Below are positions 41,542 to 51,733 of a DNA stretch of 59,361 nucleotides, piece after piece. Position numbers and translations under genes: made by a program. The DNA comes from Sphingobium sp. C100 (GTDB taxonomy: Bacteria > Pseudomonadota > Alphaproteobacteria > Sphingomonadales > Sphingomonadaceae): contig NZ_AYOY01000135.1 of NCBI RefSeq assembly GCF_000508185.1, forward strand, positions 1-59,361, read 5' to 3'. The notes beneath the pieces are model-generated. The model did not search any database and was not told the DNA's origin. It saw nothing but the letters and a program-made list of their open reading frames with translations. Numbering within the stretch: the stretch's first letter is position 1; every line of letters starts with the position of its first letter.

Positions 41542-42540
41542 TCATAATTCCCCGCGCGCGCGCCTGATCTCAAACCATTTGCGCACATTTTCATTATGTT
41601 CCTGATAGGTGTCGGCGAAGATATGGCCGCCCTTTCCATCGGCGACGAAATAGAGCGCCTTGGTCTGCGCGGGGTGCAGCACGGCCAGGATCGACAGCCG
41701 GCCGGGATTGGCGATCGGCCCCTTGGGCATCCCCACCATGGAATAGGTGTTATAGTCGTTGACCGCCGCGATTTCCGACTTGCGGATACGGCGGCCGAGC
41801 GGCTTTCCCTTGGTGATGGGATAGATGATCGTCGGATCGGCCTGGAGCATCATGTTGGCGCGCAGGCGATTGGCGTAGACGCCCGCGACCATCGGCCGCT
41901 CCTTGGGGACCGCGGTTTCCTTTTCGACGATGCTGGCGAGGATGATCGCCTCGCGCGGGGACTTCACCACCAGATCGGGCGCGCGTTCGGCCCATGCCTT
42001 CGCGAGCAGCCGGTCCATCGCCCCTTGCATTCGCTTGACCACGGCGGCGCGCGGTTCGCCCTTGTCGAAGGCATAGCTGTCGGGAAGAATGCTGCCTTCT
42101 TCGGGCACCTTGATGTCGCCGGTCAGCTGGTCATTCGCCATCAGCCGTTCATAGACGAGGATGGAGGGCATCCCCTCCGGTATGGTGATGAGGCGGGTAA
42201 GCGTCTTGCCCCCTTGCAGGATGGCAAGGATGTCCTTGTTGCTCGCCTTGGCAGGGACGATGAATTCCCCCGCCTTGATCGGCGTGGAACCGCCGAAAAT
42301 CTTGGCCCGTGTCAGGAAGGCGTCGGCGGAACGCACCGCGCCCGATTGCTTCAACAACACCGCCGCGTCGGACAGGGTCGCCCCTTCCGGCACGGTGATG
42401 CTCACCTCTCTGGCCGCCGGCCCCGCTTCCGTCCAGCCCGCCACGAAGCGGAAGGCGATGAAGGCGGCGACGGCCAGGCCGATCAGCAGGACGACGCAGC
42501 CGGCCCGCCGCACGGGATTGGATCGGGACCGCCGGGCCAT
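41542..42540 (-). CDS. mltG: Endolytic murein transglycosylase MltG
   Basis: 332 aa lytic transglycosylase, anchored by one N-terminal helix (CVVLLIGLAVAAFIAFRFV) with the LysM-like/YceG domain in the periplasm. The catalytic region is ILASIVEKETAVPKERPMVAGVYANRL, with the Glu of VEKET as the expected active residue, followed by MMLQADPTIIYPITKG. It cuts nascent glycan strands and is thought to end polymerisation. Placed directly downstream of fabF, as in many proteobacteria where fabF-mltG is conserved. Confidence 0.93.
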   Translation of the reverse strand: MARRSRSNPVRRAGCVVLLIGLAVAAFIAFRFVAGWTEAGPAAREVSITVPEGATLSDAAVLLKQSGAVRSADAFLTRAKIFGGSTPIKAGEFIVPAKASNKDILAILQGGKTLTRLITIPEGMPSILVYERLMANDQLTGDIKVPEEGSILPDSYAFDKGEPRAAVVKRMQGAMDRLLAKAWAERAPDLVVKSPREAIILASIVEKETAVPKERPMVAGVYANRLRANMMLQADPTIIYPITKGKPLGRRIRKSEIAAVNDYNTYSMVGMPKGPIANPGRLSILAVLHPAQTKALYFVADGKGGHIFADTYQEHNENVRKWFEIRRARGEL

Positions 42541-42568
42541 GGGTTCAGCCTAGCTCGCCATCGTCGCT

Positions 42569-43828
42569 TTAAATCGCCTTCATGATGAGCGAGGCGTTGG
42601 TGCCGCCGAAGCCGAACGAATTGTTCAGCACCGCGCGCACCTTACGTTCCTTGGCGACGTGCGGGACGAGGTCCACGCCCTTGCAGCTTTCGCTCGGTTC
42701 GTCGAGGTTGAGCGTGGGCGGCACGATCTGGTCGCGCATGGCGAGAATGCAGAAGATGCTCTCCACCGCGCCAGCGCCGCCCAGCAGATGGCCGATCGCC
42801 GACTTGGTCGAACTCATCGACATGGAGCCCAGATGGTCGCCGAACAGGCGCTTGACCGCACCCAGTTCCAGTTCGTCGCCCAGCGGGGTGGAGGTGCCGT
42901 GCGCGTTGACATAGTCGATGTCTTCCAGACGGAGGCCCGACTTTTTGAGCGCCATTTCCATCGAGCGATAGCCGCCGCTACCTTCCGGGTGGGGGGCGGT
43001 GACATGGTAGGCGTCGCCCGACAGACCATAGCCGATAACTTCGGCGTAGATTTTCGCGCCGCGCGCCTTGGCCCGCTCATATTCCTCAAGCACGACCACG
43101 CCCGCGCCCTCGCCCATGACGAAGCCGTCGCGGTTGACGTCATAAGGACGCGACGCCTTTTCGGGCGTATCGTTGAAGGCGGTCGACAGCGCGCGCGCCT
43201 GGGCGAAGCCTGCAATGCCGATCGGGCAGATGGCGCTTTCCGCGCCGCCAGCCAGCATCACGTCCGCATCGTCCATCGCGATCATGCGCGCGGCGTCGCC
43301 GATCGAATGGGCGCCGGTCGAACAGGCGGTAACGACGGCATGGTTCGGGCCCATCAGGCCATATTTGATCGAGACCTGCCCCGAAATCAGGTTGATGAGC
43401 CGGCCATGGACGAAGTGCGGCGACACCCGGCTCGGCCCCTTGTTGGCGAGCACCAGCGATTCGCTTTCGATACCCGGCAGGCCGCCGATGCCCGACCCGA
43501 TCGAACAGCCGGCACGCAGACGCTCAGCTTCCGACATATTGTCGAGACCGGCGTCGCGCAGCGCCTGGCTGGCGGCGGAAATGCCAAAGACGATGAACAG
43601 GTCGACCTGACGCTGGATCTTGTGATCCACGTCGATCGACGCATCATAGCCATATTCATGATCCTTGGGCTTCACTTCGCAGGCGATACGGCACTTATAG
43701 TCCGTCGCGTCGAAGCGCGTGATCGTGGCCGCACCCGATCTGGAAGCGATGATGTTCTTCCAGCTGGTTTCCACATCCCCGCCAAGCGGGCTGACCATGC
43801 CAAGGCCGGTTACGACGACACGACGCAT
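42569..43828 (-). CDS. fabF: 3-oxoacyl-ACP synthase II (KAS II)
   Basis: 419 aa condensing enzyme that elongates fatty acids, here encoded next to its carrier protein. Nucleophile Cys in VVTACSTGAHSIGDAARM, the catalytic His in NAHGTSTPLGD and in SAIGHLLGGAGAVES, and the Lys in that same segment (KSAIGH) are all visible. N-terminus MRRVVVTGLGMVSPLG and length are standard. Transcribed with mltG behind it (28-base gap) and acpP ahead of it (179 bases with a hairpin). Confidence 0.95.
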   Translation of the reverse strand: MRRVVVTGLGMVSPLGGDVETSWKNIIASRSGAATITRFDATDYKCRIACEVKPKDHEYGYDASIDVDHKIQRQVDLFIVFGISAASQALRDAGLDNMSEAERLRAGCSIGSGIGGLPGIESESLVLANKGPSRVSPHFVHGRLINLISGQVSIKYGLMGPNHAVVTACSTGAHSIGDAARMIAMDDADVMLAGGAESAICPIGIAGFAQARALSTAFNDTPEKASRPYDVNRDGFVMGEGAGVVVLEEYERAKARGAKIYAEVIGYGLSGDAYHVTAPHPEGSGGYRSMEMALKKSGLRLEDIDYVNAHGTSTPLGDELELGAVKRLFGDHLGSMSMSSTKSAIGHLLGGAGAVESIFCILAMRDQIVPPTLNLDEPSESCKGVDLVPHVAKERKVRAVLNNSFGFGGTNASLIMKAI

Positions 43829-43915
43829 ATCCTAGCTCCGAAATTCCCTATGGACCTTATGCCGCCCATGTAGCCACTGGAAGCGCACTTGTGAACGGTG
43901 CGCCAAATATGAAAA

Positions 43916-43953
43916 GGCTCCCCGCGCTCCGGAATCACCGGACAGGAGGAGCC
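43916..43953 (-). terminator. Hairpin between acpP and fabF
   Basis: GGCTCC/GGAGCC arms enclose a smaller TCCGG/CCGGA stem, and on the minus strand the stem is followed by TTTTCAT. It is a moderate terminator or attenuator that could keep acpP expression above that of fabF. Confidence 0.6.
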
Positions 43954-44007
43954 GTCTCTTGTGCGTAAACGCGGCCTTTCCCTGATGGGATCAGGCCGGA
44001 AAACGCC

Positions 44008-44241
44008 TTACTGCTTGCTGTCGATATAATCGATAGCGTCCTTGACGGTGGCGATCTTCTCAGCCGCATCGTCAGGGATTTCGACGCCGAATTCTTCCTC
44101 GAACGCCATCACCAGCTCGACGATGTCGAGGCTGTCAGCGCCCAGATCGTCGATGAAGCTGGCATCCTCGGTCACCTTTTCGGCTTCGACGCCCAGATGC
44201 TCGACGACGATTTTCTTTACGCGATCCGCGGTCTCACTCAT
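44008..44241 (-). CDS. acpP: Acyl carrier protein of fatty acid synthesis
   Basis: 77 aa acidic carrier protein with the phosphopantetheine site in [20 protein letters not shown], starting [18 protein letters not shown]. Typical of the essential housekeeping ACP. Compare the ACP at 15683, which has a different site sequence (LDSMAV) and belongs to the exosortase locus. Confidence 0.96.
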   Translation of the reverse strand: MSETADRVKKIVVEHLGVEAEKVTEDASFIDDLGADSLDIVELVMAFEEEFGVEIPDDAAEKIATVKDAIDYIDSKQ

Positions 44242-44299
44242 GAGTGGTCCTTCTTACTGGGTATCATTGGTGGTTCTGAATAACCGTTAAGGCAATGCC

Positions 44300-44635
44300 C
44301 TAGAGCCAAGCCCCGATAGAGGCAAGAGGCAAGACCGCCAAGCCCCTTCCTTCACCCCCCGCATCGATCGTGGGACCGGAACGAAGGAAAAGACCGGCGA
44401 ATAATGGACCGTTTACCGAAATTTCAGCCGCCGGCGGCTGCGGATCGCCGCCATGTCGGTCCTGGTCACGGCCTTGCTCGACATCATCTATCCGGTCGGA
44501 ACCGCGCAGGGGACGCTGGAGTCGCCTGGCTCCGATTGTTCCAGCGCCGGCGCCGCAGGCTAGATGGCTGGCCATGGCAAAACGCCGCCTGAGTGGGACC
44601 GGCCGATCGAGCATGAGGTCCAGAATCAGACCCAT
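44300..44635 (-). CDS. Possible small hypothetical protein
   Basis: 111-codon frame beginning MGLILDLMLDRPVPLRRRFAM with a good ribosome site (GGGGAGGG, five bases before the ATG). No domain is recognised and much of the C-terminal half (rich in Gly, Arg and Asp) looks like shadow coding. It may be a real short gene or a chance frame in a 390-base gap between acpP and the lipoprotein gene; no other strand gives a better candidate. Confidence 0.35.
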   Translation of the reverse strand: MGLILDLMLDRPVPLRRRFAMASHLACGAGAGTIGARRLQRPLRGSDRIDDVEQGRDQDRHGGDPQPPAAEISVNGPLFAGLFLRSGPTIDAGGEGRGLAVLPLASIGAWL

Positions 44636-44688
44636 GATGCCCTCCCCGCATTCCTTCTGTGGCTGGTCCCGTTGGCCATGAGGCGGGG

Positions 44689-45165
44689 TCAGCGGCAATA
44701 GCCCTCCTGCCCCGGCACGACGATCAGGCAATCCTGCTTGCCCGCCAGATATTTGAAGCCGGTTTCGTCACCGCTGCCCGGCCGGATCGCCAGATCCTTG
44801 CCGTCGCGGACGAAGCGGATCGTCGATCCCTCAGCGATCCCGCTATAATCGTTCTGCCGGTCCAGATTATCCTTGTTGGTGATGGCGTAATGACCCGGCT
44901 CCCCGTCGGATGAGGGCTGGATGTCGAGAAACAGCCCTTCCGGCCCGTTCCAGCGCCCGACCCAGTCGTCGGTGGGCAAGCGGCCGACCCGTTCGGCGGC
45001 CGACCCCAGCGCGTCGGGGTCATCGATATTCTCCATCGTGGCGGTTGGCGCTCCCGCATCATTGGCGGCATTGTCCTGACCGGATTGCTTGGCACAACCC
45101 GCAGACAGCAGCACCGCCGCCGCAAGGCCCGTCAGGCCCCATGAGGGGGAAGGAAGGCGCATCAT
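44689..45165 (-). CDS. Hypothetical lipoprotein
   Basis: 158 aa. A signal peptide (MMRLPSPSWGLTGLAAAVLLSAGC) ends in lipobox LSAGC, followed by an Asn/Ala/Asp-rich linker and a compact domain with VGRWNGPEGLFLDIQPSS, HYAITNKDNLDRQNDYSG and two further Cys near the C-terminus (KQDCLIV, GQEGYCR). Not recognised beyond being a lipoprotein; the domain resembles small sphingomonad periplasmic proteins. The ATG follows AGGAG by eight bases. Divergent from the TetR gene. Confidence 0.75.
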   Translation of the reverse strand: MMRLPSPSWGLTGLAAAVLLSAGCAKQSGQDNAANDAGAPTATMENIDDPDALGSAAERVGRLPTDDWVGRWNGPEGLFLDIQPSSDGEPGHYAITNKDNLDRQNDYSGIAEGSTIRFVRDGKDLAIRPGSGDETGFKYLAGKQDCLIVVPGQEGYCR

Positions 45166-45191
45166 GGGTTCATCTCCTGTCTCGCTATATG

Positions 45192-45206
45192 CCATCGAAC
45201 CGATGG
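45192..45206. promoter_or_regulatory. Candidate TetR operator
   Basis: CCATCGAACCGATGG, a perfect 15-base palindrome (six-base arms) in the 128-base divergent region between a lipoprotein and a TetR gene. TetR-family proteins typically bind such palindromes and repress themselves and the divergent gene. Not tested. Confidence 0.45.
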
Positions 45207-45293
45207 ACGCCGTCTTCGATCCCTTTCCGTCCGCCAGCGACTTGCCACATTCGCCGGCCAGGCCCAAAGACGATCGCTCGGAGGGAAAAGAAA

Positions 45294-45929
45294 ATGACCG
45301 GTGTCAGGGAGAAAAAGGCCGAAGGCGCGCGCAGCCGAGCGCGCTTCGTGCGGGAAACGCCCGATGTCAGGCGGCAGGCGCTGATCGACGCGACCGCCCG
45401 CTGCCTGGCGGAAAAAGGCGTGGGCGGGACATCGGTCCGCGCCATTTGCGCCCGCGCCGGTGTCTCGTCGGGTTTGCTGACCCATTATTTCGACGGCGTC
45501 GACGCCCTCATCCTGGCGACCTATGGCGAGGTCGGCGCCAAGGTGTCGGCGGCGCTCGACGCCGCGGTGGAAGCGGCGGGGGATGATCCGCACGACCGGC
45601 TGCGCGCCTGCCTTCAGGCCAATTTCCGGCCGCCAGTGCTCGACCCGGACTTGCTCGCCACATGGATCGCTTTCTGGAGCCTGGTAAAGTCCGACCCCAA
45701 AATCGCCGCGGTCCATGCCCAGGTCTATGGCGGATCGCGCGAACAACTCGAGGCGCTGCTGCGCGATGCCGCCCCCGCGCTCGACCCGGCGCAGCGTCGC
45801 ATCGCGGCGATCAGCCTGACCGCGCTGGTCGATGGCCTATGGCTGGAACTCTGCCTCGATCGCTCGACCTTTTCCCCGGAAGAAGCGCAGAGGATGGTGG
45901 AAGAGGCGATGCAGCGGTTGCTTGGATGA
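45294..45929 (+). CDS. TetR family transcriptional regulator (BetI-like)
   Basis: 211 aa. N-terminal helix-turn-helix: [20 protein letters not shown] then [20 protein letters not shown] and [12 protein letters not shown], close to BetI-type regulators. The C-terminal ligand domain is helical ([38 protein letters not shown]). Likely a repressor; the ligand is unknown and no choline genes adjoin. Start at ATG 45294 after GGAGGG. The ahpC gene lies downstream but its promoter is separate. Confidence 0.88.
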   Translation: MTGVREKKAEGARSRARFVRETPDVRRQALIDATARCLAEKGVGGTSVRAICARAGVSSGLLTHYFDGVDALILATYGEVGAKVSAALDAAVEAAGDDPHDRLRACLQANFRPPVLDPDLLATWIAFWSLVKSDPKIAAVHAQVYGGSREQLEALLRDAAPALDPAQRRIAAISLTALVDGLWLELCLDRSTFSPEEAQRMVEEAMQRLLG

Positions 45930-46074
45930 CAGGACGAGCCGTTCGATCAATGCGCTAAGCGGTAATCGCTTTTCTCACTTAACGCATCCGAGAAAACCAA
46001 TTTCCCCCGAATCGCGCGCATCCCTACATGGGTCTTCGCAACTGCAACATTCAATGCGAGGAAATGGACAGCCT

Positions 46075-46638
46075 ATGGCTCTCATCAACACCCCCCTGCA
46101 ACCGTTCACGGCCACCGCTTACAAGGAAGGCAAGTTCGTCGACGTCACCGATGCCGATGTGAAGGGCAAGTGGGCAGTCTTCTTCTTCTACCCCGCCGAC
46201 TTCACCTTCGTGTGCCCCACTGAGCTGGAAGACCTGGCCGACATCTACCCCACCCTCCAGAATATGGGCGTGGAAGTCTATTCGGTGTCGACCGACACTC
46301 ATTTCTGCCACAAGGCCTGGCACGACACCTCGCCGGCGATCGGCAAGATCAACTATTATATGCTGGGCGACCAGAATCACGCGCTGTCGAACCAGTTCGA
46401 CGTCCTGCGCGAAGGTGTTGGCCTTGCCGACCGTGGCACCTTCGTGCTTGATCCCGAAGGCGTTATCCAGCTGGTCGAAATCACCCCCGAGGGCGTGGGC
46501 CGCAACGCGGCCGAACTGCTCCGCAAGGTGAAGGCGCTCCAGTACTGGGCCAGCCACCCCGGTGAAGTCTGCCCCGCCAAGTGGGAAGAAGGCGCGGACA
46601 CGCTCGCCCCGTCGCTCGACCTGGTCGGCAAGATCTAA
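46075..46638 (+). CDS. ahpC: Alkyl hydroperoxide reductase C (peroxiredoxin)
   Basis: 187 aa typical 2-Cys peroxiredoxin. Peroxidatic Cys in [17 protein letters not shown], with resolving Cys in [11 protein letters not shown] near the C-terminus, plus the [11 protein letters not shown] segment. Reduces hydrogen peroxide and organic peroxides with electrons from AhpF. ATG 46075 has GAGG about twelve bases upstream. Two hairpins separate it from ahpF. Confidence 0.96.
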   Translation: MALINTPLQPFTATAYKEGKFVDVTDADVKGKWAVFFFYPADFTFVCPTELEDLADIYPTLQNMGVEVYSVSTDTHFCHKAWHDTSPAIGKINYYMLGDQNHALSNQFDVLREGVGLADRGTFVLDPEGVIQLVEITPEGVGRNAAELLRKVKALQYWASHPGEVCPAKWEEGADTLAPSLDLVGKI

Positions 46639-46662
46639 GGAGCGCAGCAGCGTTCCGAACGG

Positions 46663-46697
46663 CCGCCGGGTCGCCTGCAACGCAGGAAACCCGGCGG
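46663..46697 (+). terminator. Hairpin 1 downstream of ahpC
   Basis: CCGCCGGGT/ACCCGGCGG, nine-bp perfect stem with a 17-base loop, 25 bases after the ahpC stop, followed by ACCTTT. Likely attenuates read-through to ahpF. Confidence 0.55.
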
Positions 46698-46763
46698 ACC
46701 TTTCGACCCAATATAGAATAATCCTTATTCATTCCGGGGCTTTTGGGTCGCACCATCCCCGGG

Positions 46764-46801
46764 ACGGGCCGCCGCATGTCCCCCGATCGGCGGCGGCCCG
46801 T
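46764..46801 (+). terminator. Hairpin 2 before ahpF
   Basis: ACGGGCCGCCGC/GCGGCGGCCCGT, twelve-bp perfect stem with a 14-base loop, ending 25 bases before the ahpF ATG and followed by CTTCATTCC. Because it sits in the ahpF leader it could terminate or regulate. Confidence 0.5.
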
Positions 46802-46826
46802 CTTCATTCCACGGAGCCAGACAGAC

Positions 46827-48407
46827 ATGTTGGACGCAAATCTCAAGGGACAGCTGAAAAGCTATCTGGCGAACATCACGCAGCCGATCGAGCTGGTGGC
46901 GTCGCTGGATGAAGGCGCAAAGTCCCGCGAACTGAACGAATTGCTGACCGAGATCGCCGAGCTGTCGGACAAGGTGAGCGTCGCAACCGGCAATGACAGC
47001 CGCAAGCCCAGCTTTATGATTCGCCGGGTCGGGACCGACATTGGCGTGACCTTCGCGGGCCTGCCGATGGGGCATGAATTCACATCGCTGGTGTTGGCCC
47101 TGCTTCAGGTCGGCGGCCATCCGTCGAAGGCCGCGCAGGACCTGATCGAACAGATCAAGGGGCTGGAGGGCGATTATGCCTTCGAAACCTATTTCTCGCT
47201 CTCGTGCCAGAATTGTCCCGACGTGGTGCAGGCGCTGAACCTGATGAGCGTGCTCAACCCACGGATCAGCCATGTCGCCATTGATGGCGGGCTGTTCAAG
47301 GAAGAGGTCGAGGCGCGCAAGATCATGGCGGTGCCCAGCATCTTCCTGAACGGCGAAGCATTCGGCCAGGGTCGCATGGAACTGGAACAGATCGTGGCCA
47401 AGATCGACAGCGGCGCCGAAGCCCGCGCGGCCGAGAAGATCAAGGCGCAAGACCCCTTCGAAGTGTTGGTGATCGGCGGCGGACCGGCCGGCGCGGCGGC
47501 AGCCATCTATTCGGCGCGCAAGGGCATCCGCACCGGTGTTGCGGCGGAGCGCTTCGGCGGCCAGGTGCTCGACACGATGGACATTGAGAATTTCATCTCG
47601 GTCAGCCGCACCGAAGGACCGAAGCTGGCGGCCGCGCTGGAGAACCACGTCAAGGATTATGACGTCGAGATCATGAACCTGCAAAAGGCCGCGAAGCTGA
47701 TCCCGGCCCGGATCGAGGGTGATTATCATGAAGTCGTGCTGGACAATGGCGCATCGCTGAAGGGGCGGACCGTGATCCTGTCCACCGGCGCGCGCTGGCG
47801 CCAGATGGGCGTGCCGGGCGAAGAGGAATATCGCAACAAGGGCGTCGCTTATTGCCCGCACTGCGACGGTCCGCTGTTCAAGGGCAAGCGCGTGGCGGTG
47901 ATCGGCGGCGGCAACAGCGGCGTCGAGGCGGCCATCGACCTGGCCGGCATTGTCGCCCATGTGACCTTGATCGAATATGACAGCCAGCTGCGTGCCGACG
48001 CCGTGTTGCAGCGCAAGCTCGCCAGCCTGCCCAATGTGAAGATCATCACATCGGCGCTGACCACCAAGGTGGACGGCAATGGCGAGAAGGTGACGGGGCT
48101 TTCCTACAAGGACCGCAACAGCGGCACCGAGCATGATGTCGAGCTGGAAGGCATTTTCGTGCAGATCGGTCTGGTCCCCAACACCGAATGGCTGAAGGAC
48201 GCGATCGCCCTGTCGCCGCGTGGCGAGATCGAGATCGACGCGCGCGGCGAAACCAGCCAGCCGGGCATCTTCGCGGCGGGCGATTGCACCACCGTGCCCT
48301 ACAAGCAGATCGTGATTGCGATGGGCGCCGGTTCGACGGCGGCACTTTCCGCCTTCGACTATCTGATCCGCCTGCCGGCCAGCGAAGAAGCGGCGCAGGC
48401 CGCCTGA
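46827..48407 (+). CDS. ahpF: Alkyl hydroperoxide reductase subunit F
   Basis: 526 aa flavoprotein that reduces AhpC with NADH. The N-terminal tandem thioredoxin-like domain has the redox pair in [12 protein letters not shown] (about residues 129-132); FAD motif [22 protein letters not shown] motif [16 protein letters not shown]; second redox pair CPHCDG; and the C-terminal FAD motif [10 protein letters not shown]. All parts are intact and length matches the family. Start ATG 46827 has GGAG in ACGGAGCC upstream. Confidence 0.96.
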   Translation: MLDANLKGQLKSYLANITQPIELVASLDEGAKSRELNELLTEIAELSDKVSVATGNDSRKPSFMIRRVGTDIGVTFAGLPMGHEFTSLVLALLQVGGHPSKAAQDLIEQIKGLEGDYAFETYFSLSCQNCPDVVQALNLMSVLNPRISHVAIDGGLFKEEVEARKIMAVPSIFLNGEAFGQGRMELEQIVAKIDSGAEARAAEKIKAQDPFEVLVIGGGPAGAAAAIYSARKGIRTGVAAERFGGQVLDTMDIENFISVSRTEGPKLAAALENHVKDYDVEIMNLQKAAKLIPARIEGDYHEVVLDNGASLKGRTVILSTGARWRQMGVPGEEEYRNKGVAYCPHCDGPLFKGKRVAVIGGGNSGVEAAIDLAGIVAHVTLIEYDSQLRADAVLQRKLASLPNVKIITSALTTKVDGNGEKVTGLSYKDRNSGTEHDVELEGIFVQIGLVPNTEWLKDAIALSPRGEIEIDARGETSQPGIFAAGDCTTVPYKQIVIAMGAGSTAALSAFDYLIRLPASEEAAQAA

Positions 48408-48433
48408 TCGAAATCCCTGAGCGGGGAAAACGG

Positions 48434-48462
48434 AGCGGTCGATCCTGTTACGGGTCGGCCGC
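48434..48462 (+). terminator. Intrinsic terminator after ahpF
   Basis: AGCGGTCGATCC pairs with GGGTCGGCCGCT (two G-U pairs) around a 6-base loop, followed by TTCCTTT, 30 bases after the ahpF stop. Confidence 0.6.
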
Positions 48463-48657
48463 TTTCCTTTGCGTCGGAGCGGCGACGGCGTGCCCGGATC
48501 AGGCGGTCTGCAAGCTCCATTCCGTCACCCCGATCAAAATCAACAGAAGCAGACGGTCCGACCAATTCATCCCGGCCACTTCATGTCTCGCCCGCTTTGA
48601 CAGCGCCCCCTGCGGCAGGCAAAGCCGTTGCGCCCTCCTTCAATCGCGCGAGTATTC

Positions 48658-49806
48658 ATGCAGCTTACCGATTTCGACGCCGACCGCTTCCTGCGTGACT
48701 ATTGGCAGAAACGGCCGCTGCTGATCCGCAATCCGTGGAGCGCATGGCGCAACCCGCTGGAGCCGGACGAACTGGCGGGGCTGGCCTGCGAGGAGGGGAT
48801 CGAGTCGCGCCTGGTCGTCCAGTCGGGCGATAGCTGGGCGCTGGACCATGGCCCCTTTGCCGAGGATCGTTTCGCCACGCTGGGCGCTGCGCCCTGGACG
48901 CTACTGGTGCAAGCGGTCGATCATTATGCGCCCGATGTGGCGGCGCTGCTCGACCCGTTCCGCTTCATCCCCAACTGGCGCATCGACGATGTAATGGTCA
49001 GCTATGCCAGCGACGGCGGCGGCGTGGGGCCGCATTTCGACCAATATGACGTGTTCCTGATTCAAGGGCTGGGCAAGCGGCGCTGGCGCGTGGGCGCGCA
49101 GTGCGACGAGACGACGCCGCTGCGCCCGCACGCCGATTTGCGCCTGCTCGCCAATTTCGAGGCGACGGACGAATGGGTGCTGGAGCCGGGCGATATGCTC
49201 TATGTTCCGCCGGGCTTTGCGCATGACGGCGTGGCCGTGGGCGAGGACTGCATGACCTATTCGATCGGCTTTCGCGCGCCGTCGCGCGCCGACCTGCTGA
49301 TCGAGTGGGCCGAGCATTTGGCCGATATGATGCCCGACGAGGACCGGTATGCCGACCCCGACATCAAGGCCGCGGCCCATCCGGGCGAGATCGCGCCGTC
49401 GGCGATCGATCGGCTGCACGCCATGACGATCGAGAAGCTGCTGGACCGCGACGCCTTTGCCCGCTGGTTCGGCCAGCATAACAGCACGCCCAAATATGCC
49501 GAGGCCGACTGGCGACCGGAGGAACCGGTCACGGTCGCGGATCTGGCGGCGCTGGCCGGGGAAGGCGCGGTGCTGCTGCGCAATCCGGCCAGTCGCCTGG
49601 CTTTTCTGCGAGAGGCGGACGGATTGCTGCTATTCGCCGACGGCAATGCCTTCCCATGTGCTGGCATCCCGGCCGCGCTGGCGGAACGGATTTGCGCGGA
49701 GGATCGTCTCGCGCTCGATCCGTCGATGGCCGAAGCGATGGAATTGCTGGTCGCGCTGGTCAATCAGGGCAGCCTGATGATCGACGATGAAGAGGATGAG
49801 GATTGA
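48658..49806 (+). CDS. RoxA/YcfD-like ribosomal oxygenase (JmjC cupin)
   Basis: 382 aa iron- and 2-oxoglutarate-dependent oxygenase that in E. coli (RoxA/YcfD) hydroxylates an arginine of ribosomal protein L16. The HxD iron motif is in [20 protein letters not shown] and the distal His in [12 protein letters not shown]. The opening [13 protein letters not shown] is typical of the family, and a C-terminal winged-helix-like region follows. ATG 48658; the preceding gap (48408-48657) holds only the ahpF terminator. Followed by rluE four bases after its stop. Confidence 0.87.
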   Translation: MQLTDFDADRFLRDYWQKRPLLIRNPWSAWRNPLEPDELAGLACEEGIESRLVVQSGDSWALDHGPFAEDRFATLGAAPWTLLVQAVDHYAPDVAALLDPFRFIPNWRIDDVMVSYASDGGGVGPHFDQYDVFLIQGLGKRRWRVGAQCDETTPLRPHADLRLLANFEATDEWVLEPGDMLYVPPGFAHDGVAVGEDCMTYSIGFRAPSRADLLIEWAEHLADMMPDEDRYADPDIKAAAHPGEIAPSAIDRLHAMTIEKLLDRDAFARWFGQHNSTPKYAEADWRPEEPVTVADLAALAGEGAVLLRNPASRLAFLREADGLLLFADGNAFPCAGIPAALAERICAEDRLALDPSMAEAMELLVALVNQGSLMIDDEEDED

Positions 49807-49810
49807 CGCC

Positions 49811-50359
49811 ATGGCCCGGCTGATCCTGTTCAACAAACCCTATAATGTCCTGACCCAGTTCACCGACCGCAGCATCGGGGCGGAGCGGGTGACACTATCC
49901 AACTATATCGACGTGCCCGGCGTCTATCCGGCGGGCCGGCTGGACCTGGACAGCGAGGGGTTGATGCTGCTGACCGACGACGGCCGGTTGCAGGCGCGGA
50001 TTTCCAACCCACGTTTCAAGACGCCGAAAACCTATCTGGCGCAGGTCGAGGGCGACGTGCAGGACGATGCGCTGGATCGGTTGCGCAAAGGCGTGACGCT
50101 GAAGGACGGACCGACCCTGCCGGCGCAGGTGGAGCGGATCGACGACCCGGCGCTTTGGCCGCGTGATCCGCCGGTGCGCTTTCGCAAGACGGTGCCCGAT
50201 GGCTGGATCAGCCTCACCATCCGTGAAGGCCGCAACCGGCAAGTGCGCCGGATGACGGCGGCGGTCGGTCATCCGACGCTGCGGCTGGTGCGCTGGCGCA
50301 TTGGCGACTGGAGCATCGATGGCCTGCAACCGGGCGAATGGCGCGAAGTGCGGGTTTAA
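49811..50359 (+). CDS. rluE: 23S rRNA pseudouridine synthase, RluE type
   Basis: 182 aa pseudouridine synthase of the RsuA/RluB/E/F group without an S4 domain, as in RluE, which acts at position 2457 of 23S rRNA in E. coli. Motifs: [14 protein letters not shown], catalytic Asp in [30 protein letters not shown] and [10 protein letters not shown]. The ATG at 49811 is four bases after the roxA stop, so the two ribosome-modification genes form one operon. Its stop overlaps the convergent MFS gene by 4 bases. Confidence 0.92.
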   Translation: MARLILFNKPYNVLTQFTDRSIGAERVTLSNYIDVPGVYPAGRLDLDSEGLMLLTDDGRLQARISNPRFKTPKTYLAQVEGDVQDDALDRLRKGVTLKDGPTLPAQVERIDDPALWPRDPPVRFRKTVPDGWISLTIREGRNRQVRRMTAAVGHPTLRLVRWRIGDWSIDGLQPGEWREVRV

Positions 50360-51624
50360 CGCGACAACCGTCGCATCGGCGCGGTTTCCGGCAAGGCAAG
50401 CAATATCGGCAGCACGCCCAGCGCCACCAGCACGATCATCGCGCCGGGCACCAGGGTCCAGCCGGTCCGTTCGATCAACATATGGGCGAGCCACGGCGTC
50501 AGGCCGCCGAACAGCGCGGTGGCGGTGGTGGCGCCGAAGGCGAGGCCGGAAAGTCTGCCTTCGCCGGGGAATTGCTCGGCCGTGGTGACGGCGCCCACGG
50601 CGCTGACCCCGCCGCCCAGGCAGGCGAGCAGGACCGCGCCGAGCAGCGCCGCGCCATGGCCATGCGTCATCAACAGAAACATCGGCAGCGGCAGGACCGC
50701 CCCCGCCAAACCCAGCATGATGAGCACCGGCCGCCGCCCCACCCGATCCGCCAGCAGCCCGGTGAGCGGCGTGACCAGAATCACCGCCAGCGCCGCCGCG
50801 GTGGAGAGCCACAGCGCCTCCCCTTCGGCCATCGCGTCGGTGGCGGTCAGGAAGCTGGGCACATAGGTAATGCCGACATAATAGGTGATGGAGCCCAACG
50901 CCGATATGGCGAACCCCCGCCCGATCGCCGCGCGATGATGGCGCAGGCTGTGGCGGAGCGGATGGCGCGGTACGCTGTCCATCGCCTGCTGACGACGGAA
51001 GTCCGGGGATTCCTCCATCGTCGATCGGGCAAGCAAGATCAGACCCGCCAAGCCTGCACCGAAGAAGAAGGGGATGCGCCATCCCCAGGACAAAAGGCTG
51101 GTCTGATCGAGCGAGGCGACAGTGATCGCGGCGATCCCGGCCGCCAGCAATGCGCCCACTTCGCTCGCCGCCGAGGCCAGCGAGGTGATGAGCCCGCGCC
51201 GCTCGGCCGGCGCGCCTTCCATCAGATAGGCGACGACGCCGGTATATTCGCCGCCAACCGAAAAGGCCATGAGGCAGCGCAGCGCCAGCAGCATCCAGCC
51301 CGCCGCCGGGCCGGCCTGCGCCTGCGTCGGCAGCAGCGCGGTCGCCAGCATCGCGGCGGTCATCATCCCCATCGAAGCCAGCATCGTCAGCCGGCGGCCA
51401 TAGCGGTCCCCGACATGACCGAAGACGATCGCGCCAAGCGGCCGCATCGCATAGGCCACGGCGAAACCGGCCAGCGCCTCCCCCAGACCGGCCGCGCCGC
51501 CGCCGAAGAAGGTGCGCGACAACAGGGTGGCCAGATACAGATAGAGGGTGAAGTCATACCATTCGACGATGGTGGACAGGGTCGCTACGGCCAGCGATCG
51601 GTTGGACATGCGGCTGGCCTGCAT
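50356..51624 (-). CDS. MFS transporter, metabolite:H+ symporter type
   Basis: 422 aa with twelve predicted helices. It shows the MHS-family pattern: [18 protein letters not shown] in helix 1, [14 protein letters not shown] in loop 2-3, [21 protein letters not shown], and [14 protein letters not shown] in loop 8-9. Relatives move organic acids, betaine or shikimate together with protons; substrate is not predictable. The ATG at 51624 follows GGGAG by six bases; TTG one codon earlier is less likely. Confidence 0.87.
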   Translation of the reverse strand: MQASRMSNRSLAVATLSTIVEWYDFTLYLYLATLLSRTFFGGGAAGLGEALAGFAVAYAMRPLGAIVFGHVGDRYGRRLTMLASMGMMTAAMLATALLPTQAQAGPAAGWMLLALRCLMAFSVGGEYTGVVAYLMEGAPAERRGLITSLASAASEVGALLAAGIAAITVASLDQTSLLSWGWRIPFFFGAGLAGLILLARSTMEESPDFRRQQAMDSVPRHPLRHSLRHHRAAIGRGFAISALGSITYYVGITYVPSFLTATDAMAEGEALWLSTAAALAVILVTPLTGLLADRVGRRPVLIMLGLAGAVLPLPMFLLMTHGHGAALLGAVLLACLGGGVSAVGAVTTAEQFPGEGRLSGLAFGATTATALFGGLTPWLAHMLIERTGWTLVPGAMIVLVALGVLPILLALPETAPMRRLSR

Positions 51625-51733
51625 CAATGCTCCCTTCCCCGTTCGGATCGGCTACCCTGTCGAGAAAGCCCGGAAAGGGCAAATGTTTCGGGACGGCCTG
51701 CGGGGGCCGTCCCCAATTGCAAACCTGAAATAT

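Noticed and set aside
45294..46638. TetR gene as the direct regulator of ahpC
   Set aside because: ahpC has its own 145-base upstream gap, and the palindrome that could be the TetR operator is on the other side, towards the lipoprotein gene.
46725..48134. 469-codon minus-strand frame antisense to ahpF
   Set aside because: ahpF is complete with all cofactor and redox motifs; the opposing frame is compositionally His/Arg/Gln-rich and unsupported.
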